Origin: Entoloma clypeatum
Taxonomy: Eukaryota; Basidiomycota; Agaricomycetes; Agaricales; Entolomataceae
Direction of reading: 5' to 3'
Length of the DNA stretch: 64,000 bases
NCBI GenBank assembly: GCA_963565915.1
Contig: OY751496.1
Span: 62,001 to 126,000 of the forward strand
The notes beneath the pieces are model-generated. The model saw only the letters and a program-made list of their open reading frames with translations. It searched no databases and was not told where the DNA came from. Made by a program: the position numbers and the translations under genes. Shown piece after piece: positions 11,710-25,234 of this stretch (the stretch's first letter is position 1; each line of letters opens with the position of its first letter).

Positions 11710-13401
11710 TTGAAACAATATGGTTTGGACCCTGGTGCCGAAGCCCACGTTAAAGATTCCTCGGAGCATCCCTTGCACATTCTATCTCTAAACTGGAAAC
11801 GATCGTAGCTCAACTTTGGACAAATGAGGACAGTGTTTCTGGCAGAGCCTGAGGAAATGATCTTCAACGTCTCGAGCTTTGTCAAGAAGAGGAGAAGAAA
11901 CTGCTCGCCTGATATCCGAGTCCGGTTAAGTAAAATTTCGAGTTGATGTTCAAGTTGCATTAAAACCACCTCCGCCAGTGCACAGGCCCGTTCGAGATAA
12001 AATCTGCAATGGGAATTGCAGGCAGCAATAGTCAGTTCGAAGCTTAACTTGACGTGCCAGACCGGCACGAGTCTGCCGAGTTATCGCTGCGGCTGAACCC
12101 TATCCCCTCCGGGTTCTCTTGAACCGCTCAGTCTCCACGGACGAGACTCGTCCACTTATCCGATATTCGTCAGCGAGTCGTCGCTTTCGGCATGCTGGGA
12201 GGAAAAGGCAACTGTTTCGGTATGTTCATGGGACCATGACAGGATGATAAGCATTGTCGATGTCAGACGCCTTTGTCTTGTGGCACACAGAAATATCCTG
12301 GGTTCACCTCAGACCCAACCACGGCAGAATCCTTTCTTCTATCTAGAATCATCGACCTTGGTAGTACGGAACGAGATTCCCTGCTTTTTTTTTTGACGAT
12401 CTAGAAAACTAACGAAGTGTAAAAGTCCGTCGGTCCGAGTTCAACCGTTGCCCCTATACAGGCTGCTGCTCCGGCTGTGTTCGGTGATTGGTTTACGCAC
12501 CTACATTGCATCTTGCAGATCTATGTACCTCACTTACATGCCCTTCATGGGCGCTGACAGTTGCAGTCTCTGGACGTCGATTTACTTACGGCAAGGACAG
12601 AATGTGCCTTGGCGCCGCTCAGCCATCCCGGATGAGGAGGGTGAGTAAAGCACTCGTTGAATTCAGGACGCAACATCATTGGCAGGGACGCGATCCTCCA
12701 GGCACAGTGAGTAATACCGCCGATTCCCGAACGCTTCCAGAAAAGTCCGTTGTTTATACTACCCTTTACTGGTTATGTCGCATACACAGCTCACCCTAGC
12801 AAACCTAGCTCACGCTTGTAGTTAATCCGTCGGCGTCGGGCCCGGTCTTGGGTGGAACAAGATCCATGTGACACGATCGTCTGATGTTCTGGAATTCTAG
12901 GATTATGCAACATATGTACAAATCTGTCAGTCAGTGTCAAACGTGTGAGCACCCCCTCTCCTCCTCATTCACGTAAACTTTGAAAGGTTTCGGTTTTTGT
13001 TCGCAACTTGAAGGAATGGAATCTCAGCGTGCTGGTGACTATCACTATGCTACTGACATTGAGAAGGGGCAGGGCCAGCAAGTCTACGTCTCAGTAGTTC
13101 TGCTCATGATCATCTCTACAAGAACCCACGAGGGCCCGCCTGGACCAGGGAGGGCCAGCCTTTCGACTCAACATGGGGAGTTGGTTTAGAAATGTGGCTG
13201 TATAACCTCAACACACCGATAAAGATTTCTTCCCGTCGCTGTGCTGACTTCTGCGGGCCAAATCCTTACATAGCAGTAGCATAGAGAAACCCGTGAAAGG
13301 AGGGCTTCGAGAGTGTGGAGAAAGAAAGAAACGATGATAATGCAAAAGGACAGATAATGATCCGAGAAGTGCCCAAGTAATGTTATAAGTAAACGAGAGG
13401 A
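11710..13401. other. Intergenic, no gene recognised
   Basis: About 1.7 kb with only short ORFs on both strands. A T-run lies at about 12386-12395. Protein-like words appear around 12190-12340 on the plus strand (GMLGGKGNCFG, FVLWHTEISW) but in changing frames with stops, so at most a relic. Confidence 0.35.
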
Positions 13402-14238
13402 TTAGGAGTGCTGAACTCTTAGTAATATGATATCAGACTCGCAAAGATATATGCGTACTGAATAAACCACTGTTGATCCGTCGGTACACAGTTCCCCCAT
13501 GCAAATTCTGCGTTGCCTGACAGTTGAAGGCGACGTAATCCAGGACATCAGCCTCAAGTAAACCAATTGAATAGTTGTGTTATGTTGATTCTGATCGGGG
13601 TTATTCACCAAGTCTGTCCTGCAATAGTCCACAGGATACGGGTCTTGGTTCACGAAAAACGAGACGCAGCTACTGTACTTCAGAACGACGGTATTGTTTA
13701 CCTGTGTCGGAGGTTATTGTGAGTACAAAATAACTTATTTCAAGTTGTACTTACCACTTGTACCGACGTCGAAGAGAGCTCCTGAAATTATGTGATATGT
13801 ATGTTGGCGATACTCTCAATCATGGACACATACCGATGTTCTGGTTGAAGCGCAATGCATCGGCGATAACGTGGCGCTCATTGGGGTCCGGTCCGCCACC
13901 TGCAACGTACACATAGTTAACCTCATATTTACACAAGCATAGACGATGATTACTAACAACTAGATGAACAGACGTTCGTTTGGCTTCTTCAAGTTGCGAC
14001 GGGGTCTGAAGGGGAACGTTAGGACATGTCGCGATTTCCATCTTCACGTTGTGATCTTTCCCAATGAAAGATTCAGCGATCATGATCTGGCCTTTGCATA
14101 CTGAGAAAAGAAATTGAGCGTCTAAATCGAGGGAGTTCGCGATAATAGCATTGGTTCCAGTGGGACTGCTCAAGGAAAAGCTTGAATTTCGAGGGGCATA
14201 GCGAAGAGAACGATAGGGCAAATGAGTGAAGCGTGCAT
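13402..14238 (-). pseudogene. Decayed member of a basidiomycete Cys-rich secreted protein family
   Basis: Family members start with a signal peptide, continue with an SSPSGTxxxxANSLD segment, a TNVC motif, GGGPxPNxCHVIADALR, NNTVVLKY, a CRTDW region, LDYVAFNCQATQNxHGG, and end WFIQVQHS. All these pieces are present in order, ending at 13402. They are not in one frame: the signal peptide frame (ATG 14238) stops before the mature start; the frame changes again before TNVC (about 13995), at the NNTVV exon (extra A near 13690) and after LHGG (one G missing near 13506). The family's usual HV Cys is an Arg here (NERHV). Four frame breaks make a pseudogene much likelier than splice ambiguity. Function of the family is unknown. 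Confidence 0.75.
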
Positions 14239-16908
14239 CTTGGAACGAAGGTAAGGTAGCAAGGCCGTCGAAAATGAGACTTGCGTGGGGATCGCTTGCG
14301 CCTAGATAGTAAAAGGATATCAGCCCCCCGTCATCTGATGCCGGCCTACGCTCACCGCCAGCATCTGCGAGCTCGGCATTGCAAGCCCTTCAGTGCATAT
14401 CTCCACGTGTTTCCAAGTAATGCTTCTCGATGAGCATAAGGAGGCGGTGAACATATGATGAAGTCATTGAGTTTCGGCGATACAAGCCCTCTAGTCGCAG
14501 ATATTCCAGGGTCTTCTAGGCGATGTTTATCAATCGGAGTGGGTTGCGATACGAACGAGTTTCAAATGCCAGTGAGTGCGAGTGAATGAAGACGGTCCAG
14601 GAATCTTTCAGCTTCAAATGGATGCTCTTCTGGAGTCACCTAAAGAGAAATCGAGTCTGTCTGTCCTCAACCGTGGTCAGTTGTAGGTGGCACGTCGGCG
14701 CCAGATGATCTCGTGACGTTCCCAACCAAGCACATGATTGACGCGTATCATGACCAATCAAATTCCGAAGTTCAAACAGTCTCCACATCTGTATCTGTAT
14801 GTAAACGGTTGCCTGCGCAAGCCTTTCCCAGCACGAACCACGCCTCCCACACGGCCGTTTGAATTCGCGAATCAGAAATGGGAACTGAGCTGCTGTCTCG
14901 GCCGTCGAAGAAACACATCTCATGTTGTCATGGTTCCCCTCATATGTCATCAAATGGCAGCACTGATGAGGAAAATTCAAGGACCGGGAAAACCGGGAGA
15001 AGAAAGAGTTGAAATAGTTGCGTCCACTCTGTCAAAAAAGCGGTATCTATCTATCGTCGATTTTGTTTATTCAACTCTGCAATGCTCGTTCTAATTCCCG
15101 GCGGCTCGATTACAAGGCAGCGAAATCGAGAAACCAACTTCCCTGATCGGCCAATGTGGCGTCTCGTCGCTATATGCAGGTGCTTCACGGCGACTTAAAC
15201 CCGATTTACAATCAATGCATGGTAGCCATTGAGTGATGATGTTATTTTCATCGTTTCGTACTGTATCTCAAGCTCCGTCTTCCCACTCACAATCAGCAAA
15301 TCAAGGGCCAAATTTTCATATTTTTTGTTGGTAATGAAACCAGGTTACGAAAGTCCTGAACCCCCTCCCCTTAAACATCTCGCTCGAGGTTGGTGTCAAC
15401 CTGGTGTAACTATACGAGTTCAGCCATCGATAGACGCCGGCTCAAAAAGTCTGGTCCTCGGCGCCGGCGAACTTCTATGTCGGCCAATTCTTGCTTGAAA
15501 CTTCGTGGAAAAAGATGTGGCGCAACTGTATCTTCGGAGCCTGAGGTGTCTATTGATCCCGTCTTCCCTCGACATGGGGCTCACTGGCTCAGTAGGAGTC
15601 CGCAAGTTCATCTTGAATGATAAATTTATTTTGGTTCACTGTGGTGGAATCAGCACCCCATGGTTTGTAATGGGCAACTCGGCCGAGGATTCAAATTTTT
15701 TAACTTTCTAACTTTCACCGGTTCTTCCTGGCCGCCATTGACTTTCTAGAACCCTAGCGGTGCCTCGCGAATTCACACACCACTGATACCTCCGTCTATG
15801 GAGATTCCAGAACGGGTTTTTGGAGTCGTCCCGCGTTGAAACCAGAGTGTGCCTACGTTCAACGGAAACGACTCGGAGTCTGAGACGCCTTATGATTAGG
15901 TTGCGGATTGCCTGCATGTTTGATATGAATATTCACCTCGCGACGGGGAGACCAATACTTTTCCTATCGTGCAGTGAGCGCCACAGATTCCGTCAGGTGA
16001 ACCGGGGGCCTGCGTTGATTGTGGCGAGTCAAGGATGCGGCAATAGTACGATCTTATGGTGCTTTGAGATCTGGGGCAATGTGACAGCGAGATTCGCTGC
16101 AAGATCCTCTTCGATATCTGCCTCCCGCGATAGAGCAGAATGATTCCAAGGACGAGTATGCCGGCATACCGTTCGCTGCATTCTCAATTTCTCGCCGATG
16201 TTTTTGATTGCCAGGACAATTCTTCTGGTCACGAAGCTCTGATTAGCCAATCGAAGACCAACAGTTTGTATGGGTACGAAAAAGAACAAAAATAGCTATA
16301 GTCGCCGGACATCTTCGGTTCCCCTTTCGGGTCGTTTTAGACTCTTGGAAGTTGCGACTTGGTCAATTTGGAACAGAGTACTGCTGCTCGCGGGTATGAG
16401 AGGACGTGAAGGACAAAAAAGCCCACCCCCAAGCCCACTCCCGTCAATGGTGTAGAGCGCTGATACCTAACTGTCTATGGGCGGTCGTGAAACGCAGGAT
16501 GTTGACCCCTTGTCGGTGGCCCCTTTACCAAGGTAGAACAAAGCCTCATAAGCATCTGATAATTTTGCCCGCGGAACCCAATAAAAGGACCTGCATCGGA
16601 ATCGCAGCCCAATCCGGTATGTGCCGCTCCGCAACTGGAAATTTATTCCATAGGAGGTGTCCGTGAGGCCATGCTCGATGAGAAAAGAGAGAAAGAGAGA
16701 AAAAGATGTGGCGGCGGAGGTGGAGGAGATCTTGCGTTAGGTACCAGTGCCTGAAGAGAACTATCGAGCCCTTGGTAAAACCTCGAGGAAATCGGTGCCC
16801 ATCCGGAGGTCCGGCAGACACATCAGACGCTGCCAAACCTAAAGCCCCACGCTTTAATTTCAATCCACATGAACTCGATTCTCTCCTCCTCTTCGTACCC
16901 CGTCCAGG
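14239..16908. other. Intergenic, no gene recognised
   Basis: About 2.7 kb. ORFs of 60-118 codons occur on both strands, but none shows a family motif, signal peptide or coherent exon chain. The final 250 bp is the 5' region of the Zn2Cys6 gene. Confidence 0.4.
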
Positions 16909-18558
16909 ATGTCTTACCAAGACCACCACCATCCTCTGTACGATGATTATCAATCGAGGCATTATTCGCAACAACACACCTACCAGAACCAACCTCCTGT
17001 CTCGACTAGAAGTCATTTTCAATCCGACGGTACGCAATATTATCCAATGTTGGACCACGTTCCACAAGTACAAAACGTGTCGCGCCGGAGCCACCTGGAT
17101 CACGACAGTCTTTGTAGTGCTGCATGGGACGATGGTAGGACCGACGGTGTATACCTACAGCAGCCCCAGCAAGAGCTCTACAGGACCCCGCCCCACGTTG
17201 ACTTGCACAATTTCGTTGCTCCCCCAGGGCAGCAGTTGGAGTGGTCAGCTTTTGACAGTTCGTCGAATCTAGCTTCCACCCTTCATCTGTATGGCCAGTA
17301 CCCAAACCAACCTACAGCGATCGACCCCTTCTGTGGAGACGGAAGCGTTCCTCGTATGACCCTCGCTGGCTCGCTGGATCCGTCAACAGGGATTTTCTAC
17401 CGTACGCCGGAACATCCACGCCTGCGTACAGCTCAAGCTTGCGAGAAGTGCAGGACCCGAAAGGCAAAGGTCTGTCCCGTGTTCTCTCCAGGCTAATCCC
17501 CAAATTGACGACCTCCTTCCCAGTGCAGCGGCGAACACCCGTCCTGCAAGAGATGTACGAATCGCGGCCTTGTCTGCGAGTATGCCAAAGAGGGGAGGGT
17601 ACGCGGGCCCAATAAGCCGAAAATCAGACCTGTCAGCTCCAAAGAGGAGTTGGTCAAGACGGACGCGAACTTGTCTCGTGATGGAACATCCAGCGTCGCT
17701 GAGAGGGGCAGCCCGAGCTCCGACACCAACATCGATGTCCCATTCGCCCCGAATAATAACGAAAAATCATCCATTCATCGCCGTAATTCCTTGTCGATGG
17801 AGGAACATCGTTCCTCGAGGCCGCGACCCCCTAATTTGCGCCTGGAATCTGCGTCAAACCTCTATCGTTTGGAGGGCCATCGATCCAGCCCCTTTGTCCG
17901 GGGATCTCTTGGCACCACCCAGCGAAAACAACGGCTGCATCAACAGCTTACCACCACGACACCATTGCAGTCTCCCGAGCAGTCCTTGGCGGGGACACCA
18001 GCGTCCTACCTCCTATATGGTGAACGCCCAATGACTCATGGCAAGAGCAGCAGCTCCAGTACTTCATCCCTCGGTGATATTTACGGCCATATGCGGTCGT
18101 TTAGTCGTGAACCATCGTTTAGAGACCAAAGGGGCTGCGGCGAAGGGGGGTCAATTTCCAAGTACGTTTTGCGTTGGTTTTAGTCATATTCCCCTTGCTC
18201 GGTTATTTGAAACTGAAAATCTCTTCATTCCAGTCCCTCTTCAGCGGTGTCATCGACATTCGACCTGAGATTGGTCGTTTCTGAAGCATGCGTATCTCCC
18301 GGTAATCATGACTATCGAGGAGATGATAGCTCTTACCATGCCCTTCGTCACCTCACGTTGGAGACCGCGCCCCAGCAGCACGCCGTGCATTCCAATGCTA
18401 ATAGGCTCGTATGGGATATACCTCAACATGCCGAGTTCTCAGCACAGTATGCCGGTGACGCAAATGGCAGTTCGGAAATGCCAAGTTCGATGTGGGAACA
18501 GGCCAAAGTGAATTTCGCGAATCATGCGCCTTCCACAATCGACTCTCAACTGCGATGA
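16909..18558 (+). CDS. Zn2Cys6 binuclear cluster transcription factor
   Basis: Fungal Gal4-type DNA-binding regulator. Exons 16909-17469, 17524-18161 and 18234-18558 join in phase to 507 aa. The cluster is split by the first intron and becomes canonical after splicing: Cys at about 178, 181, 188, 195, 198 and 205 (CEKC, x6, C, x6, C, x2, C, x6, C) with the usual RTRKAK basic stretch. A KEGRVRGPNKPK linker follows. The cluster lies in the middle of the protein, after a His/Gln/Tyr-rich N-terminus (MSYQDHHHP). The rest is Ser/Arg-rich and probably disordered, and no fungal-specific middle-homology domain is visible. Targets cannot be told from sequence. Confidence 0.92.
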
Positions 18559-21176
18559 ACTGTCGCCAAGGTTAGTCTTGCGCACTTTGGAAGGACTCGA
18601 CGTGTCACTCATCTTTGATTTCAGGTATCTTTACTATCGTTTTCTTGGGGTCCAGCATATTTACCATATTTTTTCCTGACATCATCCGTCTACCAAATTC
18701 TCTGTACATCATCACCACCGTTTTTCTGCTGCGCGATTGGGCTGCTTCATTTTCTGTTAAAAAGGATAATTTTCGGAATATTATTCATCACGGACAATTA
18801 GGAATCTTACAATCGCATAGTAGTTTCCTGCAACGTTTTCGTTATGTTATTGGAGTCATCGGCACGAGGCGTTACCCTACGTCAGAAGAATCCTATTATC
18901 GCGACATCGACCAAGAGAATACGTGTCTTTAACTCACATTTCCTTCTCGCTTTGATTTGATCCATTTTGCAGGCAAGCCCATCGTTGATAAAGCTACGTT
19001 AATCGCGGTTGGAACGGGAAAAACCAGCATCATCAGTACGTGTAGCGTGCTCCACCGGCACGTCGAGGATTACTGCAGGCATTCATCGACGCGCCTTCAC
19101 CCCCTGTAGTCATGTTGTGCCTAACTCATCACCGCAGACGAATCACCCGGTTAGAAGACTTCCATGTTAAGGCAAAGCAGAGTAAAAGGTAGGCTTTTGT
19201 GTCCACCAATGAGGGAGAAGGTGTCACATGGGGGGCAGCGATGATAGTCGGGCCCAATCGATCAAATTTTCGATGGTACAACGAAGAGCAGAAGAGGAAG
19301 AACAGAAAAAATGCACTAGTACCGGTTTGGAGAGATTTTTTTTTGGAGAGCTTGGCTGTGGCTGATTGGAAGAATTGATAGGACTTCAGGCGAATCTGGC
19401 GTAGAATTCGGGGATCAGGATACCGTGTTTGACCTTGACTAATGATGGATTTCTTTATCGCATATACGGACCTATGACGATGGGAATGCGTAAACGATGA
19501 GCTGTTAAAGAGCTGTTAATATGCTGACATTTCAAATTGGAGCGATTCATTGACGTGTGTGGAATCCGATGATAACGTCTGCACCTTGAAGACCTGGAAC
19601 TGGATCGCCAGATGTTGCAATGAACGATATATCAGGAACGCCTGATGAAGTACCCATCCAGGATGTCCCAAAACGTTGTAAGTCGAGGGTGCCTGCCACC
19701 TCATGATTCGAAAGCCTCTGGGCTTCGGAAACGGCAATTTCTAGGGTATAGTGGGCTGTTTACCGGTTCTGCCACGGAATAAGAATCAAACCACTGAAGT
19801 CGCCTCGAACGAGTCACAATGTTAGTCTATTCGCACAAGAACTTAGCGGGATGGCACATACGAGTGTACGATACAACCGAACCTTGACCGAATCGAACCT
19901 TTGCGGGTGGCATAATTGGTGGTATACATCTGCGCTTCTCTGTTTTAACCTCGTAACCTAGTTCACGATTGTGAAATGAGCGCCTCAAGCTTCAGGTCAG
20001 AATGTTTGATGATTCCTGTTTTGTTGTCGTTTGTTATGTCTTGACATTTCCACATCGGCCTCCGCTCCGTCAAATGCCCATTTGAACGATTTGGCAAATG
20101 ACTCAGTCTCCCTCCATGATACAACTCCGGATAAACAGATAGCACCTGCTTTGTTTCAACTAACCCAGCACGACCCCGCCATGCGTAAGACCACGAGTCT
20201 CCTTATAGCAACGATTTGGTCGGTACCAGCCCCCGAGTCGCTGGAAATATCAACCACTCGCTGAGCAGATCGTCGCATATCTCAAGGACTCAGATTTGTC
20301 CCATCAAATTATCGTATTCTTAAATCCCATTCATCTGGAGGAGGCTAATGAGGTTATAAATGATGACATGCGTACGTATCAAGCCACTGGGTATAACTGA
20401 TGATGTCTAGTCCGAGTGCATTTACCAGCGAGGTCCGATGGATGCCGTCTATTGCAACGCCACCTTGTTGTCGATCTACAAAAACCGACCCTCCTCTCCG
20501 AGTCCAAGCTCTCACGCTAGAGGCTGGCACCTTTTCCCGATGTAACAATCTCGCTGATGTTACCTTGGGCTACTATTGAGCTCTATCGTTGGCTTCGTGA
20601 GTTTTCTTCTGATGAACAAATTCTCGCTTCCACATGTCCATAGAAATTTCCACTTTCATCATAACTCCTCGAACAACTCCGGGGAAAGGTCGCAAAAATT
20701 TGGGCATGAGAAAGCCAATCCAGAGCGTTCTGTTGAATCATCAAGGAAGTCTCTTGAATGTTCGCCATCAGTTCTGAGCCCTGAAGACTAAGATTCCCCT
20801 AGAATTTGGTACGTTTGCGATTCAAACGGGAAATTTCTCCCGATTTGAGAGTCAGCCAGGTACAGGATGACTCTCGACCAATTTCCTCCTGCAGCTTGCT
20901 CTGGCGTCGTCAATCTCTGGTGCCGATGAAGAGCAACCTGTCGTTTTTGCATAAGGTGCCATAGCTGAATTCGGTGAAATCCAAGTCTCCTCTGTCCGCC
21001 TCACTCCCGCCTTCCAGCTTTTCCTTGTCCATCAGAACGGCGTTGTTTGACCGTCGACGAAGTTTCACGTCAGTGATCCGCCAGCTCCCATCATTTCTCA
21101 CATGATTGATGCGATTTAGCGCTTTTCACCGGGACTCTAAAAGAACCTGAGGATGTGAAACTGTTGACAGGCCCCG
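18559..21176. other. Intergenic; unresolved protein-like fragments near 20.2-20.5 kb
   Basis: About 2.6 kb. No intact gene. Between 20220 and 20530 (plus) there are two coherent-looking segments, one with IVAYLKDSDLSHQIIVFLNP and one with CIYQRGPMDAVYCNATLL, separated by a possible intron near 20370-20408, but no start, family or full exon chain could be established. Confidence 0.35.
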
Positions 21177-23711
21177 ATGCTCTCCCATCTCCTCCTCGGT
21201 TTCTGGCTGACGACCAGCCTCTGCTCAGCCTCTCCTTCGCTGAGCAAGCGTGCATTTGGCGTTACAACTTCCCCAAGCGCCGTGATCAATCAGACCTTCG
21301 ATTACATTGTTGTCGGCGGAGGACTCACGGGAACGACTGTCGCAGCTCGTTTGGCGGAGAACCCGTCGGTGACTGTGCTCTTGATTGAGGTTGGTCAGGA
21401 CAACAGAAGAGACCCGCGGGTTTACGACATCTACAATTATGGCGAATTCTTTGGTTCGAATCTTAACTGGGCATGGCCGGCAGACCAGGGAAGAAACATA
21501 GCTGGGTCAGTAGATCGTCTCGCTCCTGTCTCGCTCCTTGTACCGTTGTGTTTATGACCTCTTATAGAGGGAAGACCTTGGGTGGTGGCTGTAAGTGAGG
21601 ACCAGGCGTTGTGCACGACGCGATTGACCCAACCTACATCCAGCTTCCGTCAATGGTGCTGCTTACACGCGAGGTCTAAGAGAGCAATATGACTCTTGGT
21701 CGACGCTCCTCGAGACCTCGGAAGCAAGTGTTGGATGGAATTGGGCAGGTTTATGGGACTACATGAAGAAGGTACGTTATACCCGTTTTCTGTGACCTCA
21801 TTCTGATAGTAATGGATCCTTTCTTTTCAAGTCAGAAACCTTTTCTCCTCCTAATAGTCAGCAGGCCGCCAAAGGAGCCCAGTTCATCTCAAGTTATCAC
21901 GGATCCAATGGACCGGTTCAAGTGACGTATCCGGATGACATGTACGGGGGACCGCAGCAAGGGGCATTCATCAATACCATCGTTAATCTCACCGGCATTG
22001 CTCACTACAAGGACCTGAATGGCGGCACCCCAAATTGTGTCTCCGTAACCCCCCTTGTACGTAATCTCACCTGTCGTGCGCGTCTTGACGCTGACGTGTT
22101 AACGTCCTTTTGTCATGGGAAGACCCTCAACTGGCACGATGCAGACCATCGATCTTCCGCACCACAAGCTTTTCTCACCCCTGTGGAGAGTATACGAACG
22201 AATTGGCTCACGCTCACGCAGCAACTGGTACGTCGTCATCACACGGCTTTCACGTTTAACTATACGAACGCTCGCCTTACGCCTAATCAAGGTCACAAAA
22301 ATCAACTGGTCAAAGACTACCATTCCGCTCAAGGCCTCCGGAGTCCAGTTTTCCCCCGCCACAGGAAGTGCAACAAGTTCCAACGTATTTGCTAGGAGGG
22401 AGGTCATCATCGCCGCTGGCGCCATCAAGGTCCTGCTCCCGATAACAAGTGTGGCCCGTTCTGACACCTCTCATTAGACGCCCCAACTTCTTCAGCTCTC
22501 GGGAATCGGTGACCCAAACGTTCTCAATCCGCTGGGAATCAAGGTTCTCAACAATCTTCCGACGGTCGGAAAGAATCTGCAGGAGCAGGTACACAAATCA
22601 CCCATGATCTTTTCACACGTCATTGGCAGTCTGACATTGCACTTTATATAGACGCAAAGTAGTCTTGGCGCTTCAAGTAATGGATTCGATGTTGGTGGAC
22701 GCGGACCTTCGGACGCAATTGCGTTTCCGAATCTGTACCAAGTATTCGGCAGCAAGGCCAGGGCGGTTGTCACCAAGATCCAATCGTCTATCGCAACGTG
22801 GGCCGCATCACAGGCTGGTTCGGCACTCTCTGCATCTGCGCTGCAGACTATCTTCAACACACAAGCTAACTTGATCATCAACAACAATGGTACGTGTGCC
22901 GCTTTGTTAGCTAGGGAGTCATGGGCTCAAACTTCGCCATAGCCCCCGTCGCAGAACTGTTTTCTAACACTGGCTGGCCCGCGTACGTCATCTGATCTCA
23001 TGTCTGAAGATTGGGAGTTGATGAGTGAATCCTCAGCGATGTGGGGATCATCATGTGGAATCTTCTGCCTTTTAGCAGAGGCACGGTGAACATCAAGGTG
23101 AGAACGAGTCCGTACTTTCTGCCTTGATTGTTTCAAGATCCTTCTGTCGCAGAGTACCAACCCTTTTACCTACCCCACCATCAACGTCAACTACTTCGCT
23201 GTGGATGTCGATCTCGACATTCAGGTGGCCGCTTCACGTCTCTCGCGGAGAATACTGACTTCACCTCCCCTTAGGTAAGTCTTTTTCTTCCTCCATAACT
23301 TACCCATTCACACGGCTGACCTGAGTATCCCCGATATAGCACTCTAACAACAGGCGAAACGATCCCCGGCGGTGCAGTACCCGATAACGCGCAACGGGGC
23401 ACGGACGCGGCATGGCAGGCATGGATCAAGAACAATTTCGTATCTGTCGCACATCCCATCGCTACGGCGGCGATGATGCGACGCAGCTTGGGAGGTATGT
23501 TCTTCATTCCTCATCAAGAAGTGTCAAAAGGATTGTCATGCTCACTGGGTTGTTGATAGGTGTCGTCGATGCCCAGTTGAAGATCTATGACGTGTCGAAT
23601 GTTCGCGTGGTGGACGCCTCGATTGTGCCGTTGCAGATCAGCGCTCATCTCGCGGCAACTTTGTATGGTGTCGCAGAAAAGGCTGCAGATCTGATCAAGG
23701 CTTCATGGTAG
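21177..23711 (+). CDS. Secreted GMC oxidoreductase (FAD-dependent alcohol/sugar oxidase or dehydrogenase)
   Basis: Glucose-methanol-choline family enzyme. Thirteen exons join in phase: 21177-21505, 21568-21590, 21644-21771, 21832-22056, 22123-22227, 22292-22429, 22478-22588, 22652-22889, 22943-22982, 23037-23097, 23153-23274, 23340-23494, 23560-23711; 608 aa. It has a signal peptide (MLSHLLLGFWLTTSLCSA), the FAD-binding VVGGGLTGTTVAARL at about 45-59, the GGSSVNGAAYTRG signature, EVIIAAGAIKTPQLLQLSGIG (GMC signature 2), and the C-terminal AHPIATAAM with a catalytic-type His at about 545, followed by ISAHLAATLYG with the second His at about 588. In wood- and litter-decay fungi such enzymes supply H2O2 or oxidise sugars and aryl alcohols; the substrate here is unknown. 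It converges on ATG12. Confidence 0.93.
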
Positions 23712-24112
23712 GTCGGGTCGGTGTATTGAGACATGTTGGTGGACATTTTTGGAGCGTTACTGTAAACTTACCCTGATACGTGATTGTATGCCTCAAGTGT
23801 ATAGTTACCACGGACTAATAAACATCTCGTTGTTTACTGGACGATCGTACTTTGTGCAACAGTTTGAAAACGTGAGTGAAACTTCGAAAAGACGCGTCGC
23901 GTTTGTCACGTGCAATGCATTCACGCGTCATGCATTCGCGAAAGGAATGATGGATCAGACCTGGTTTTCCATCGTCATTTTGGGTAACCAGTACAGTGAT
24001 GTAGGAGCGATGAAGCCAAACTCATTAAGTTCGTGCTGTATCTCGGCGTAACCACTAGCCCAGATCCTTCTCCTGGGGAGATCCAAAAAAATTCGGGCTA
24101 CACATGTGGTGT
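23712..24112. other. Intergenic between converging genes
   Basis: 400 bp of shared 3' region of the GMC gene and ATG12. Nothing else seen. Confidence 0.5.
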
Positions 24113-24742
24113 TCAACCCCAGGCAGCGGTGGTGCTGTGTTGGATGAATTTTCAGGCTTTGGTTCGCGGCATCAGACAGAGGAACTCACCTGTAATTCAC
24201 GATAAGGTGTCCATCGGTTGCAAACGACTTGACGCAGAGGATGCATCAGGGAGACATCATGCTAAACCATTGACCGACAACGGACCTTGAACAGGTTCGA
24301 CACAGTGTCATCCGGCGCAGGCGAGAATGCAAGGTTGATGTACGTGAACTAGTGTTGTGATACCGTGAGTTCGAAAAGTCTGCAGATCATGGAGGGGGGA
24401 GCATACGCACCAAAGGTTCACCTGCCTGCCAGCCCAATTCCTTCCTCAAGAACTGTATGACCGCCTGAAAACGGTTCGAAGCCGTGATCTTGTAAAAGTT
24501 CTGCTTCATGATGGGGGCGTTTCCGACTGCCTTGAATCGTACGACGACTGTTGAGGATGATAAAGACTCTTGTCAGCATCTGGATCGTCAGCGAGATCAA
24601 GCCGACCTTTATCAGATGGATCGCGTTTCTTGTAGGTAGCCAGCGCCTTTGTGGCCTCATTGTAAGTGTCGGAATGCTCTTGGGTGGCCCATGAGGGCAG
24701 CGAGCGTGTCGCTCGGTCGGCGTTCCCAGAAGCCTGTGTCAT
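24113..24742 (-). CDS. ATG12: Autophagy ubiquitin-like protein Atg12
   Basis: Ubiquitin-like modifier conjugated to Atg5 to form the Atg8 ligase complex in autophagosome growth. Exons 24742-24607, 24547-24411, 24348-24286, 24227-24190 and 24134-24113 join in phase to 131 aa. After a ~40-residue variable N-terminus the conserved core follows: KVVVRFKAVGNAPIMKQ, FYKITASNRFQAVIQFLRK, YINLAFSPAPDD, FATDGHLIVNYS, and the C-terminal AAWG ending in the Gly used for conjugation without processing. The start is the only in-frame ATG after an upstream stop. Confidence 0.95.
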
Positions 24743-25234
24743 GAGCGAGAAGAAACCGATGTGGGTGGCTGTGTATCCGTCATTCAAACTCCGATAGCAA
24801 CTCCACCCAGCATACTAAGGTAGACACAAGAAAGTTAGACATTACAAAAGTATGTACGTAGTTTACGGCCAATCGGTCGCTACAAATTATAGATGTATAG
24901 ATCATAATGTAAGATCTGATGTGGTAGAAAAATGCGTAAGAAGATAGCCAAAAACGAATGGGATTGAATTACATATGGGTCTTCCTACTGAGCTAAGATT
25001 GAACGGTACTTCTCTGCCTAGCACCGTACTGGGATTCTCACTTCTTTCGAATTCAGACTGAGACCTGACACCCTGGATTGGACGCGGGACCTTCACTAAT
25101 ATCGCCGCTCCCTTTGGGCTCCCTTGTTTTCGTTTCCAGCCAGCTCACTGGCAGGTCGTGAACAACTTGAAAAGGATGTTATAGGACGGTGGATAAGGTA
25201 GTAAAACAAATGTAACTCCAAAAGGTGATATTAA
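24743..25234. other. Intergenic
   Basis: About 490 bp, 5' of ATG12 and 3' of the aspartic protease. Nothing supportable. Confidence 0.4.

Noticed and set aside
16546..17103. 185-codon minus-strand ORF
   Set aside because: Antisense to the first exon of the Zn2Cys6 gene.
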